DNA of 64,000 nucleotides from contig NZ_JAAQPH010000003.1 in assembly GCF_011683915.1 (NCBI RefSeq), positions 284,737-348,736 on the forward strand. Direction: 5' to 3'. The DNA is from Pelagibius litoralis. GTDB taxonomy: Bacteria > Pseudomonadota > Alphaproteobacteria > Kiloniellales > Kiloniellaceae. The notes beneath the pieces were generated by a model. The model was not told the DNA's origin. It saw only the letters and a program-made list of their open reading frames with translations, and made no database searches. A program made the translations under genes and the position numbers. Below are positions 1 to 10,118 of this stretch, one piece after another (positions within the stretch are counted from its first letter, which is position 1; the number at the start of each line of letters is the position of its first letter).

Positions 1-1
1 C

Positions 2-610
2 GACCTTGCCCGGGCCATCGATGCGGCCACGACACCGGAAACAAGGGTCCTGGTGCTGGGCAACCACGGGCTTGTGGTTGGCGCGGATACGGCTGAGGAG
101 GCGGAAGCCTTGGCCCTGGCGGTGGCCGGCCGTCTGACACCGGCACCACCGGCTGTGGAAGGGCCGATGCCCGATCTTGGGCAGTTCCTCGCCGGGACGG
201 GTTGGCAGGCCGTCGATCATCGCGCAACGACAGCCATCGCCCATGACCCGGACCTGCTGTCCCGCCTTAGAGAAACGAGTTTCTATCCAGACCACGTCAT
301 CTTTCTCGGCCCCGGAATCCTGGTCGGGGAGGAGGAAGAGACCGCCGCGGAGGCGATCGACCGCGCGGGCAAGGGGGCAGCGCGCAAGATGATCGTCTTT
401 CCCGGCCGCGGCGCCGCCATCCCCGCCGAGGCCTCGCCCGCGATGCAGGCCCTGGCCTGCTGCCTGGGGGACGTTGCGGCTCGCCTCGACCCTTCAGCCA
501 AGCTGAACCGCCTGACGCCGGAGCAGGAAGCGGAGCTGCTGAACTGGGACGCGGAGAAATACCGCCAGGCCATGGATGCAGGGGATTCAGGCGGCCCGAA
601 CCCGCGCTAA
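2..610 (+). CDS. class II aldolase/adducin family protein, 5' end outside window
   Basis: The reading frame is open from base 2, so the start lies left of the window. The first visible residues lead into a LGNHGLVV segment, which matches the C-terminal part of class II aldolase/adducin domains (metal-dependent aldol cleavage of sugar phosphates or related hydroxy acids). After it come about 150 residues with a YPDHVIFLGPG segment and a C-terminal LLNWDAEKYR segment, seen in longer members of this family. The metal-binding histidines would mostly lie upstream and are not visible, so the substrate cannot be named. It converges on the LysR gene that follows, with only 21 bases between the stops. 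Confidence 0.75.
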   Translation, partial: DLARAIDAATTPETRVLVLGNHGLVVGADTAEEAEALALAVAGRLTPAPPAVEGPMPDLGQFLAGTGWQAVDHRATTAIAHDPDLLSRLRETSFYPDHVIFLGPGILVGEEEETAAEAIDRAGKGAARKMIVFPGRGAAIPAEASPAMQALACCLGDVAARLDPSAKLNRLTPEQEAELLNWDAEKYRQAMDAGDSGGPNPR

Positions 611-631
611 CTCTTCCCGGTCAGGCGGTTT

Positions 632-1543
632 TCACGCGATGGGCCGCTGGCCGTCGAACAGCGGGGCGAGCTCGCGAAACATCGCCGTCAGCCGGTCGAC
701 CATAGTCCGGATGCGCGGCATCTGGCGAAGATCCTGGTGCACCACCATCCAGGTCTCACCGCGCAGTTCGGGGATCGGATCGCCGATGCGCACCAGTTCC
801 GGCTCGCAGTCGGCGGCGTAACAGGAAAGCAGACCGAGACCGCCGCCGCCCTTGATCGCATAGAGCTTCTCCGGCGGCGTGGCAACGCGGAACCTTTGCC
901 GGCCCCCTTTCAGTTTTTCCGCAAGCCAGCGCGCCGTCGCCAGATGCTCGTGCGCCGCGTCATAGCCGACCCAGTCCCAATCGCCGTAACGGTCCGGCTG
1001 CAGATCGACCTGATGCCGGGCGACATAGCGCCGGCTGCCATAGACCGCGACAGCGGGCTGCGCCACCCGCTGGGTCACGAGATCGCCCTGCTCTGGCATG
1101 CGGTTGCGGATCGCGATGTCGGCTTCGCGGCGCGAAAGGTTGGTGAACTGGAACGAAGCGGCGATCTCCAGGTCCAGCCCCGGTAAGCCATCGAGCAGGC
1201 TGGCCAGCCGGTTACAGATAAAACGGCACATCGACGACCCGGCGCTGATCCGCACCGTGCCGGCAAGCGCATCGCCGACGGCGCGGCTGCGGTCGATGGC
1301 CTCGGCGGCGGCACCCATCGATGCCGCCATGGGCAGCAGGGCCTCGCCGGCCGCGGTCGGCAGATACCCTTTCGGCAGGCGATCGAACAGGCGCTTGTCG
1401 AGGGCTGCTTCCAGGGCCTGGACACGCCGGCCGACAGTCGGCTGGCTGAGACCGAGCTGACGCGCGGCGGCGGAAAGGCTGCCGGTCTCCACCAGGGCCA
1501 GAAAAACCCGGAGATCGTCCCAATTCGGCTGCGATCTATTCAT
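632..1543 (-). CDS. LysR family transcriptional regulator
   Basis: A 303-residue protein of normal LysR length. Residues 7-66 form the winged helix-turn-helix: the FLALVETGSLSAAARQLG and SQPTVGRRVQALE segments are the recognition helices. The rest is the periplasmic-binding-protein-like effector domain, with an ADIAIRN segment near residue 140. It is transcribed divergently from the small DUF1127 gene, and the shared 120-base gap is AT-rich with a TATAGT-like hexamer about 12 bases before the start. No good Shine-Dalgarno sequence precedes this ATG. Target genes are unknown; the adjacent aldolase gene is convergent, so control of it is only a guess. Confidence 0.9.
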   Translation of the reverse strand: MNRSQPNWDDLRVFLALVETGSLSAAARQLGLSQPTVGRRVQALEAALDKRLFDRLPKGYLPTAAGEALLPMAASMGAAAEAIDRSRAVGDALAGTVRISAGSSMCRFICNRLASLLDGLPGLDLEIAASFQFTNLSRREADIAIRNRMPEQGDLVTQRVAQPAVAVYGSRRYVARHQVDLQPDRYGDWDWVGYDAAHEHLATARWLAEKLKGGRQRFRVATPPEKLYAIKGGGGLGLLSCYAADCEPELVRIGDPIPELRGETWMVVHQDLRQMPRIRTMVDRLTAMFRELAPLFDGQRPIA

Positions 1544-1667
1544 TTTCGGATACTATATTACGCATTCACCTAATGACTATTTGTTTTTGAATGCCCAATT
1601 TTACCCTGCCCCGAGTGAAAAGCGCCCAGGCGTGAAAGGCGCCCACGAACGAAAGGCAGAGGTGAAG

Positions 1668-1826
1668 ATGACAATGGTATTTGGCATTCGCAGCAGATGG
1701 ATGCTGCTGGGGCGGATCCTGGGATGGTTCGGCCCGAACAGAAAGCGCCTCGACATCATTCACGTCAGAGAGCTGAGCAAATACCTGCAGCGCGATATCG
1801 GGCTGGAAGACTGGCGCGACCGCTAG
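1668..1826 (+). CDS. small DUF1127 (YjiS-like) protein
   Basis: A 52-residue protein. The frame is open from 1581, but the ATG at 1668 has a strong ribosome binding site (AGAGGTGA ending 4-5 bases before) and gives the usual DUF1127 size. The C-terminal half carries the family signature, here RELSKYLQRDIGL, normally a basic helix followed by a short DIGL turn. Small DUF1127 proteins in alphaproteobacteria have been linked to RNA turnover and to phosphate and carbon metabolism; nothing here shows which applies. The N-terminal half is basic and hydrophobic (RSRWMLLGRILGWFG). Confidence 0.75.
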   Translation: MTMVFGIRSRWMLLGRILGWFGPNRKRLDIIHVRELSKYLQRDIGLEDWRDR

Positions 1827-1877
1827 CCCCGAAGCCGGTGAGGGGTGACGGCTGCGCTCTGCCGGCCAGGCCGCCCG

Positions 1878-2924
1878 TCAGGGCTTGTCGTGGTAGTCGA
1901 TGCTTTCCACGCGGTCGAGGCCACGACGCATGGTGTTCAGGATGAAGTCGGCGCGCTTGATCGGTCCGCCGATGCCGGCGCGTGGAAAACGATCGTCCCA
2001 GGCATCCAGTTTCACCGAGGTAACGCAGAGCGCGCCGCCAACCTTGCTTTGATAGTCGGTAATCATCTGCTCCATGCGCTGGAAGGAGCCGTCGGACATG
2101 TTGTCCCACATATCCTCGGTACGGGCGCGGAACATGTCGAGGGTATCGCCGACTTCGCCGACAACGGTGGTGATCTTTTTTTCGACATCCTTGCAGGCGG
2201 AGATCACGCTGCGCTCCTTGCCGAGGTTCTTGTCGGCCTTCAGCTCCGCCAAAGCCTTCAGGAAGGTCTGCAGCTTCGCCTGCGACTCGTCGAGGCAGGA
2301 TTGATAGTAGGCCAGCGACAGATAGACATCGCCGTAGTTCTCCAGGAACTTGGGAATGCCGGCCACTTCCAGATTCATCTGCTCCGCCAGCTTGGTCAGG
2401 TTGCGCTGTGCCGTATCGACATCAGGCGAAGCGAAAAGCTGGACCAGTTCCTTCAAGGACCTTTCCTTGTTGTCGTCCTTGCCGAAGACCGCCCGCACCA
2501 GGGGGCGGGTGAAGCTCGTCATATGCGGTGCGACCTCTTGCACCTTGTTATCGGAGAGACGCAGGTCATCGACGTTATCGACGTCGATGCCGAGGCGGCG
2601 CAGTTCGACCCGCAGGCTGTAGACGTCATAGCTGGACAGCATGCTGAGGTTCTTGATGAGCGGCAGGTCGCCCTTATTCTCTTCATCGAAGTGAAAGACC
2701 TTGGTCAGGTCCTCCGGCGCAACCTGCCCGCTGCCGGACTGGCTGTCTGTGAAAAGCTCGACAACACCGTCAAGGTGCGAGTTCTTGATCAGGCGCGCAC
2801 GCTTCAGGCCCGGGGTTATCAGAGGCAGGCCGGACAGCGGCAGGATATGCAGCGAGTCCTTGGCGATAGCCTCTTCTTCTTTTTCGAAGGCCAGCGCCTG
2901 GGCTTGGTCCAAACTCCCTGACAA
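1878..2924 (-). CDS. conserved protein of unknown function, tandem paralog A
   Basis: A 348-residue protein that I do not recognise. It is soluble in appearance, with no signal peptide or membrane segment, and rich in predicted helix. It is clearly paralogous to the next gene on the same strand: both share a KDxLHxLPLxGLPL opening, RLIKN, GVVELF, SGSGQ, SYDVY, LRRLG, FTRPL, IPKF, YGDVYL and LAYYQ segments, plus a C-terminal GGP-x-x-RADF segment. The start appears to be TTG at 2924, because a strong TGAGGAG lies 9 bases upstream and no ATG fits. It is second in transcription order after paralog B, with about 290 AT-rich bases between them. Confidence 0.8.
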   Translation of the reverse strand: MSGSLDQAQALAFEKEEEAIAKDSLHILPLSGLPLITPGLKRARLIKNSHLDGVVELFTDSQSGSGQVAPEDLTKVFHFDEENKGDLPLIKNLSMLSSYDVYSLRVELRRLGIDVDNVDDLRLSDNKVQEVAPHMTSFTRPLVRAVFGKDDNKERSLKELVQLFASPDVDTAQRNLTKLAEQMNLEVAGIPKFLENYGDVYLSLAYYQSCLDESQAKLQTFLKALAELKADKNLGKERSVISACKDVEKKITTVVGEVGDTLDMFRARTEDMWDNMSDGSFQRMEQMITDYQSKVGGALCVTSVKLDAWDDRFPRAGIGGPIKRADFILNTMRRGLDRVESIDYHDKP

Positions 2925-3213
2925 GATGGCGGCTCCTCAGTCTGGCGCGCGTCAGTCGACCGCAAACTGCATAAACGTAAAGTCTGATAGACTCGGCATA
3001 AAATCTAGATACTCTATTTATGCGCGCTACTGTGAATTTTCTCTAAAACAAAGCCCCTTGTTTTTGTAGCGTTATCAAGCCTTCCCGATCACCGGTTGAT
3101 TCCAGGATCCGGCCGCTTCCATGGAGTCGCAAAAAGCTCCACGCGTATAGGCTGTGTACAAATGGAAAGGTGAGCCCGGCGGCGGCTTGAAAGCCGACGG
3201 CGCGGTCAGCAGG
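2925..3213. other. AT-rich gap between the tandem paralogs
   Basis: No coding capacity is convincing here. The sequence around 2990-3070 is much more AT-rich than the flanks and probably carries the promoter of paralog A. An AAAACAAG/CTTGTTTT hairpin near 3047-3068, followed by T residues, could end transcription from paralog B. This is inference from base composition and symmetry only. Confidence 0.4.
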
Positions 3214-4311
3214 CTATTCCGCATCCTCGTATCTGATGTCCTGCACCATCTCCAGGCCCGGGCGCATGTTGGTCATCAGAAAGTCGGCCCGGCTCCAGGG
3301 GCCGCCGCTTTCGCGTTGCGGGAACTGCTGGTTCCAGGCGTTCATCTTGACCGTAATGATGCAGAGCGCCGCACCGATGGCGGTCTGATAGCCGATGATC
3401 ATCGACTCCATGCGGCGGAAGGTCTCCTCCGACATCTTTTCCCACATGTCGATGGTGCGGATGCGGAACATCTCCAGGATGTTGCCGAGCTCATGGACGA
3501 TGCCGTTGATCTTGGTCTCCAGCATCTTGCAGGTGGCCATCAGGTTCGCCGCCTGCTTCAGGCTGGGGGTGCGTTGCATTTCCTCCATGGCGGCGAGGAA
3601 GCTCATGATCTGCGGTTTGTTCTGATCCAGGCAGTACTGGTAATAGGCCAGCGCGAGATAGACGTCGCCGTAGTCCTCGATGAACTTCGGAATGGCGGTC
3701 ACGTCGATGCGCATGCGGTGCGAAAGACGCGCCAGGTTCTCCTTCGCCACATCCTTGTCCGGCGAAACGAAAAGGTTGATCAGATCCTTCAGGTCGCCGG
3801 GTTCTTCAGTGGTGCCGCCATACACGGCATGCAGCAGCGGGCGGGTGAAGGTGCGCATATGGGGCACCAACTGGGTGCGCAGCTCCGGTGAAATCTGCAG
3901 CGCATCGACGTCTTCCACCTCCATGCCCAGGCGCCGCAGGGCGACGCGCACGGTGTAGACATCGTAGCTGTTCAACCGGCTGAGGTGCTTGATCAGGTCG
4001 AGATCGTTCTGATTGTGCGAATCGAAGTGGTAGACCTCGGAGAGCCGGTCCGGCGAAATCTGTCCGCTGCCGGATTTCTCGTCGGAAAACAGTTCGACGA
4101 CACCCTCGAAGCGGGCGTTCTTGATCAGGCGCGCCTTGCGCAACCCAGAGGTTACCAGAGGCAGGCCCTCCAAAGGCAGCTTGTGCAGCGTGTCCTTGTC
4201 CGGCGGCTCCACATCCAGTGGTATGTCGGATCGAACCGGCGGCTTGGAGTAGGATCTCAAATGAGATTGACCCACCGAACTGCCGCGTCCTGGTAGTGCG
4301 CTTCCGACCAT
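3214..4311 (-). CDS. conserved protein of unknown function, tandem paralog B
   Basis: A 365-residue protein, about half identical by eye to paralog A over its whole length, so one copy arose by an old duplication. Compared with A it has a longer N-terminus (about 35 residues, poorly conserved, Ser- and Gly-rich) before the shared KDTLHKLPLEGLPL segment. Shared blocks include RLIKN, GVVELF, SGSGQ, VPHM-RTFTRPL, IPKFIEDYGDVYL, LAYYQ, and a C-terminal helix pair ending in SGGPWSRADF. No catalytic motif, signal peptide or transmembrane segment is seen. The start is the ATG at 4311, with an AGGGAAG about 12 bases upstream. Neighbours give no functional clue. Confidence 0.8.
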   Translation of the reverse strand: MVGSALPGRGSSVGQSHLRSYSKPPVRSDIPLDVEPPDKDTLHKLPLEGLPLVTSGLRKARLIKNARFEGVVELFSDEKSGSGQISPDRLSEVYHFDSHNQNDLDLIKHLSRLNSYDVYTVRVALRRLGMEVEDVDALQISPELRTQLVPHMRTFTRPLLHAVYGGTTEEPGDLKDLINLFVSPDKDVAKENLARLSHRMRIDVTAIPKFIEDYGDVYLALAYYQYCLDQNKPQIMSFLAAMEEMQRTPSLKQAANLMATCKMLETKINGIVHELGNILEMFRIRTIDMWEKMSEETFRRMESMIIGYQTAIGAALCIITVKMNAWNQQFPQRESGGPWSRADFLMTNMRPGLEMVQDIRYEDAE

Positions 4312-4724
4312 GAAAAACCAACTTCCCTAAAAGCAATCGAACATTGCCAAACGAGCAGTCAGAACAACCTTTACCATCAAGAATGCTCGTTGACGCAGAC
4401 CTCTGCCGCGACATTGCTATTTTCCCGGGCAAATCATAATAAACAATAAATCAAGATACACTGATGTTTCGCATAGATTATTTTGCTAGATGCTCTATTC
4501 ACCTATTAAGCGACTGTCAGAGCCGCCTTCGGCGCAGGGCCCGTTGAATACACTGGATAATTGCCGTTGACCGGCGATGCTCTCTCTTTAAGGGATTTTT
4601 TTCACAACAACAGTCCCGGGCCGGCATACAGCCATAAAGAGAACAGGCTTGTTGCGTGCCGGAGACGCCGGGCCCATAGGATCGCAATCCCTCCTCGGTC
4701 GCCCCCTAGGAAGGTACTTCCGGC
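4312..4724. other. 413-base AT-rich intergenic region upstream of paralog B
   Basis: No gene is visible. Bases 4420-4500 are strikingly AT-rich compared with the roughly 65% GC neighbours and probably contain the promoter of paralog B (minus strand). At the right edge, short palindromes (GGAAGTACCTTCC near 4710 and GGCCTAGGCC near 4724) lie just past the stop of the LysR gene and could act in its transcription termination. Confidence 0.4.
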
Positions 4725-5639
4725 CTAGGCCGTGTTTTCCCTGGCTTCTTCCAGAATCCACCGGCGAAAAGCTTCGGCCTGGAGGGAAAGCGGCTGATCC
4801 TTGGGAACCAGCAGGTAAAACGAACGCTCGGACCGCAGCCGCGCCTCGATCGGGCGGATCAGGAGACCCCGGGCGAGAAAGTCCTCCGCCAGGCGGCCCC
4901 CGCCCAGGGCGATGCCCTGTCCATCCAGCACCGCCTGGGTCAGGACCAGGTAGTTGTCGAATTCCAGGCTTGGGCCCTTGGCCGGCGCGCGGATACCGAG
5001 CGCCGCCAGCCAGGCCTCCCAGGTCACCCAGTTGCTGTCGTATTCGATGAGGTGCAGCAGCGTCTCCTCAAGGAGATCGGTCAGGGCACCGAGCGGTCGC
5101 CGCCGGTCAATGTAGCTGGGCGCGCAGACCGGAAAGACCTCGTTGTCCATCAGCCGCGTCGCCGCCGCGCCGTCCCAGACGCCGCTGCCGTAGCGCACCG
5201 CCAGATCGATCCCCGAAGCGGTGAGATCCCCGACCGGCGCCGAGGCCACCAGCCGCAGCTGGACATCCGGATTGGCGGCGCGGAACTTCGCGACCCGCGA
5301 CATCAGCCAGTAGTTGGCGAAGGTGACGGAGGTCGAAACGGTCAGCTCGCCCGGCCGGCGCACCCGGCGCAGATCCGCCGCGGTGGTCGCGATGTGCCCC
5401 AGACCCATGGTCACCGCCTCGCGCAGGCGCCGCCCCGGCAGTGTCAGTTCAAGGCCGCGCGGCCGCCGTTCGAACAGCGGACAGCCCAGATTGTCCTCCA
5501 GCAACTGGATCTGCCGGCTGACCGCCGCCTGGGTGACCAGCAGTTCAGCCGCCGCATGGGTGAAGTTCAGATGCCGGGCCGACGCCTCGAATGTAATGAG
5601 ACTGTTGGCCGGCGGCAGCCTTTTGCGCAGCGTTACCAT
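4725..5639 (-). CDS. LysR family transcriptional regulator, GcvA-like
   Basis: A 304-residue LysR protein. Residues 9-68 are the DNA-binding domain, opening with PPANSLITFEASARHLNFT and continuing through AAVSRQIQLLE; this opening is typical of the GcvA/AmpR-like branch. The effector domain has the usual SVTFANYWLM and GIDLAVRYG segments. It is divergent from the ketopantoate-reductase-family gene across a 144-base gap, the classical arrangement for LysR control of a neighbour. The gap is AT-rich (ACAAAAAATTATCACATGATGAAAATT core) and may contain its operator, though I could not define one. Confidence 0.9.
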   Translation of the reverse strand: MVTLRKRLPPANSLITFEASARHLNFTHAAAELLVTQAAVSRQIQLLEDNLGCPLFERRPRGLELTLPGRRLREAVTMGLGHIATTAADLRRVRRPGELTVSTSVTFANYWLMSRVAKFRAANPDVQLRLVASAPVGDLTASGIDLAVRYGSGVWDGAAATRLMDNEVFPVCAPSYIDRRRPLGALTDLLEETLLHLIEYDSNWVTWEAWLAALGIRAPAKGPSLEFDNYLVLTQAVLDGQGIALGGGRLAEDFLARGLLIRPIEARLRSERSFYLLVPKDQPLSLQAEAFRRWILEEARENTA

Positions 5640-5783
5640 TACAAAAAATTATCACATGATGAAAATTCCTGCAATTTACAAAGGATTTTCGCTGATGTTT
5701 CATAAACTGAAGTTGTGTTAGAGGAACCTGAAGAGGTTCTTGAGGGCGACGCCGGCAGCAGCCGGCAGAAAGAGGGCAGAACC

Positions 5784-6794
5784 ATGAAGATCGCGATCTA
5801 CGGCGCCGGCGCCATCGGCGGCTACCTGGGGGCACAGTTGGCAACGGTCCCGGGCATCGAGGTTTCCCTCATCGCCCGCAGCGCCCATCTGGCGGCGATG
5901 CGCGAGAACGGTCTGAAGCTGCTGATCGGCGGAACCGAGAAGCTGACCCGGGTAACCGCCACCGACTGTCCGGCGGACCTCGGCCCCCAGGACTATGTGA
6001 TCGTGGCCCTGAAGGCCCACCAGGCCTGGGAGGCGGCGGAACAGATGCTGCCATTGCTGGGCCCCGACACGGCGGTGGTGACCTGTCAGAACGGCGTGCC
6101 CTGGTGGTACTTCCACAAGCTGCCCGGCGCCTTTGCCGAGCGCGGCCTGGCGAGCGTCGATCCCGACGACCGACAGTGGCGCCTGCTCGGCCCGCAACGC
6201 GCCATCGGCGCCGTCGTCTATCCGGCCACGGAAATCGTCGCGCCGGGGGTCATCAAGCACACCTACGGCGACAAGTTCGCCCTGGGCGAGCCCGACGGCA
6301 GCCTTTCCGGACGCTGCGCGGCGCTCAGCCGGGCGCTGACCGACGGCGGCCTGAAGGCCCCGGTCCTGGAGAACATCCGCAACGAGATCTGGCTGAAGCT
6401 CTGGGGCAATCTCTGCTTCAATCCGATCTCCGCCCTGACCCGCGCCACCCTGGACGTGGTGGCGACCGATCCCGGCACCCGCGCCCTGGCAAAAAGCATG
6501 ATGCAGGAGGCCGAGGGCATCGCCACCACCCTGGGGGCATCGTTCCGCGTCCACATCGAACGGCGCATCAACGGGGCCGCCGGGGTCGGCCCCCACCGGA
6601 CCTCCATGCTGCAGGACCTGGAGCGCGGACGGGCGCTGGAAATCGATGCGCTGCTGACCGCGGTGCAGGAAATGGGCCGGCTGGTCGAAGCTGAAACGCC
6701 CAGCATCGACGCTGTCCTGGCGCTGGTCCAGCAGCTCGGCCGCAGCCAGGGCCTCTACCCAGTGTTCCCCGCGGCCGCCGCAGAAGCGGCCTGA
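5784..6794 (+). CDS. 2-dehydropantoate 2-reductase family oxidoreductase
   Basis: A 336-residue NADP-dependent reductase of the ApbA/PanE family. The N-terminal Rossmann motif is GAGAIGGYLG right after MKIAIY. The catalytic region includes EIWLKLWGNLCFNPISALT, where the lysine is the expected proton donor, followed by the all-helical C-terminal domain. The chosen ATG follows an AGAGGG site; the frame extends upstream to 5715 without a good start. It is somewhat longer than classical PanE (about 300 residues), and many such paralogs act on other 2-oxo acids, so a role in pantothenate synthesis is not assured. The divergent LysR gene is the likely regulator. Confidence 0.85.
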   Translation: MKIAIYGAGAIGGYLGAQLATVPGIEVSLIARSAHLAAMRENGLKLLIGGTEKLTRVTATDCPADLGPQDYVIVALKAHQAWEAAEQMLPLLGPDTAVVTCQNGVPWWYFHKLPGAFAERGLASVDPDDRQWRLLGPQRAIGAVVYPATEIVAPGVIKHTYGDKFALGEPDGSLSGRCAALSRALTDGGLKAPVLENIRNEIWLKLWGNLCFNPISALTRATLDVVATDPGTRALAKSMMQEAEGIATTLGASFRVHIERRINGAAGVGPHRTSMLQDLERGRALEIDALLTAVQEMGRLVEAETPSIDAVLALVQQLGRSQGLYPVFPAAAAEAA

Positions 6795-6915
6795 CCACAG
6801 GCCACCAGACTATCCGGATCGACACCATGCGGATCCACTGCGCCTCCTATTAACCACTGGCCATCTCTTCATTAGCCTCCTAAGGTTGTGAAAGGCGACT
6901 TGGAAGCCTGTTTGC

Positions 6916-6930
6916 ACGCGCCTTGCGCGT
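6916..6930. promoter_or_regulatory. perfect palindrome upstream of sugar ABC operon, candidate operator
   Basis: ACGCGC-CTT-GCGCGT is a perfect 6-bp inverted repeat, 67 bases before the start of the binding-protein gene and within the only long gap before the operon. Position and symmetry suit a repressor site. No LacI-type regulator gene lies next to the operon, so the binding protein is unknown. In GC-rich DNA such short palindromes can arise by chance. Confidence 0.3.
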
Positions 6931-6997
6931 AGAAACGAGCCGAAGGTCACGAACCCGCCAACCAAAAAGAGCGGGCAAAAACACCAGGGAGGACAAG

Positions 6998-8293
6998 ATG
7001 GACTGGAAAACCGGGGCATTCGGATTCCGCAGCGTTATGGCCGCAGGCGCTTTTGCGCTGGCGGCGGTGGCAGGCCAGCCGGCAGCCAAAGCAGCCGAGA
7101 TCTCCATCGCCTGCGGCGCCCTGGGGGTTGAGTTCCAGCTCTGCAAGGAAGGCGCCGAGGCCTGGGCGGCGGAGAGCGGCCACACGGTGCGGCTGGTCAA
7201 CACACCCAACTCCACGACCGAGCGCCTGGCCCTCTACCAGCAACTCCTGGCCGCCGGTGCCGATGACATCGACGTCTTCCAGATCGACGTGATCTGGCCG
7301 GGCATGCTGGCCAACCACTTCATCGATCTGAAGCCCCACAGCGGCGGCGCGGAGGCCGAGCATTTCCAGGCGATCGTCGACAACAACACCGTCGACGGCA
7401 GGCTGGTGGCCATGCCCTGGTTCACCGATGCCGGTATCCTCTACTACCGCAAGGACCTGCTGGAACAGCACGGCAAAGCCGTGCCCGTGACTTGGCAGGA
7501 ACTGACCGAGACCGCCGCGGCGGTGCAGGAAGCCGAACGCAGCGCCGGCAACGACAAGCTCTGGGGCTTTGTCTGGCAGGGCAAGGCTTACGAGGGGCTG
7601 ACCTGCGACGCCCTGGAATGGATCGATTCCTTCGGTGGCGGCGCCATCGTCGATGCCAAGGGCAAGATCACCATCAACAATCCCCAGGCGGCCAAGGCCC
7701 TGGACATGGCCGCTGGCTGGGTCGGCACCATCTCGCCGCCCGGCGTGCTGAACTATTCAGAGGAGGAGGCACGCGGCGTGTTCCAGTCCGGCAACGCCGT
7801 CTTCATGCGCAACTGGCCCTATGCCTGGGCACCGGCGAACGGCGAAGACAGCCCGGTGCGCGACAAGGTCGGCGTCACCGCCCTGCCCAAGGGCGGCGCC
7901 GACGGCAAGCACAGCGGAACCCTGGGCGGCTGGCAGCTCGCGGTCTCCAAGTACTCCGCCCATTCCGAGGCTGCCGCCAACCTGGTGATGTACCTGACCG
8001 GCGCCGCCGAGCAGAAGCGCCGTGCCATCACCGGCGCCTACAACCCGACCATCGCCAGCCTCTACGAAGACGAAGAGGTACTGCTGGCCAATCCCTTCTT
8101 CGGCAGCCTCTACAGCACCTTCACCAACGCGGTCGCCAGGCCATCGAAGATCGCCGGGGCGAAATACAACCGCGTCTCCAACGAGTTCTGGAACGCCACC
8201 CACGCGGTGCTGTCCGGCAAGATGGACGGCACCACCAGCCTGGCGCAGTTGGAGCGCAAACTGAAACGGGTCAGCCGCAACGGCAAATGGTAG
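6998..8293 (+). CDS. carbohydrate ABC transporter substrate-binding protein (ThuE/AglE-like)
   Basis: A 431-residue periplasmic solute-binding protein of the cluster B/MalE-like family. The ATG at 6998 follows an excellent GGGAGGA site and starts a Sec signal peptide: charged start, hydrophobic core at about residues 13-26, cleavage probably after AAKA near residue 32. The mature protein begins AEISIACG and includes the IDVFQIDVIWPG and WFTDAGILYYRKDLL segments typical of trehalose/maltose-type binding proteins. It is first of five genes ending in an ATPase, with an alpha-glucosidase among them, so the ligand is probably an alpha-linked disaccharide such as trehalose, maltose or sucrose. Component sizes resemble ThuEFG of rhizobia. 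Confidence 0.88.
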   Translation: MDWKTGAFGFRSVMAAGAFALAAVAGQPAAKAAEISIACGALGVEFQLCKEGAEAWAAESGHTVRLVNTPNSTTERLALYQQLLAAGADDIDVFQIDVIWPGMLANHFIDLKPHSGGAEAEHFQAIVDNNTVDGRLVAMPWFTDAGILYYRKDLLEQHGKAVPVTWQELTETAAAVQEAERSAGNDKLWGFVWQGKAYEGLTCDALEWIDSFGGGAIVDAKGKITINNPQAAKALDMAAGWVGTISPPGVLNYSEEEARGVFQSGNAVFMRNWPYAWAPANGEDSPVRDKVGVTALPKGGADGKHSGTLGGWQLAVSKYSAHSEAAANLVMYLTGAAEQKRRAITGAYNPTIASLYEDEEVLLANPFFGSLYSTFTNAVARPSKIAGAKYNRVSNEFWNATHAVLSGKMDGTTSLAQLERKLKRVSRNGKW

Positions 8294-8322
8294 CGGCACG
8301 CACCTGAGGGAGGTTTCGTGCC

Positions 8323-9290
8323 ATGGCTCGGCAATCGACGATCCGGACGGAAGCCGCCGCAGTGGTGACGACCAGGCACCTGTCGTTGGGCCGCAGCCGG
8401 GTCCGTGCCGCCTGGCTGTTCCTGGCGCCCATGCTGCTGGTTCTGCTGCTGGTGGCGGGCTGGCCCCTGGCCCGCACGATCTATTTCGGTTTCACCGATG
8501 CCGACCTCTCGGATCTTTCCTCTTACGAGTTCATCGGCTTCGCCAACTATCTGGAGTACGACGAGGGCGAGTGGTACGGGCTGCTGGCCGACCCGGACTG
8601 GTGGAACGCAGCCCGCAACACGCTGTATTTTGCCGTCATCTCGGTAAGCATAGAAACCACCCTCGGCCTCATCATCGCCCTGGCGCTGAACGCCAGCTTT
8701 CCCGGCCGCAGCATCCTGCGCGCCGCGGTGCTGATTCCCTGGGCCATTCCCACGGTGGTCTCCGCCAAGATGTGGGGCTGGATGCTGCACGATCAGTTCG
8801 GCGTCCTGAACGACATGCTGCTGGGCCTCGGCATCATCGCCCAGCCGGTCGCCTGGACCGCCGACCCGGACCTGGCGATGGCCGCCGTCATCATGGTCGA
8901 CGTCTGGAAGACCACGCCCTTCATGGCCCTGCTCATCCTGGCCGGACTGCAGATGCTGCCCTCGGACTGCTACGAGGCGGCCAGGGTCGACGGCGTCCAT
9001 CCGGTAAAGGTCTTCTTCCGCATCACCCTGCCGCTGATCCGCCCGGCAATCATGGTGGCGGTGATCTTCCGCCTGCTCGATGCGCTCAGGATCTTCGACC
9101 TGATCTACGTGCTGACCTCCAACAGCGCCGACACCATGTCGATGTCGGTCTATGCGCGCCAACAGCTGGTCGACTTTCAGGCGGTCGGTTACGGCTCCGC
9201 CGCTTCGACGCTGCTGTTCATGGTCATCGCCGTGCTGACGGTAATCTACATCGTCGCCGGCCGCGTCAATCTGGGCGAGGGGGGCCGGTG

Positions 9291-9291
<1 letters not shown>
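8323..9291 (+). CDS. sugar ABC transporter permease 1 (ThuF/MalF-like)
   Basis: A 322-residue inner-membrane permease with about six transmembrane segments; the first is at about residues 25-48. The cytoplasmic EAA loop that docks on the ATPase is visible near residue 225 as YEAARVDGVHP followed by the FFRITLPLIRPAI helix. The start follows GAGGGAGG. It ends in TGATG, overlapping the start of the second permease by one base, so translation is probably coupled. It lies between the binding protein and the second permease, and forms the heterodimeric channel with the latter. Confidence 0.9.

Positions 9292-10114
<823 letters not shown>

Positions 10115-10118
<4 letters not shown>

Noticed and set aside
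1845..2921. 358-codon plus-strand frame opposite paralog A
   Set aside because: Long antisense frames are normal in GC-rich DNA. The minus-strand frame is supported by its paralog and ribosome binding site.
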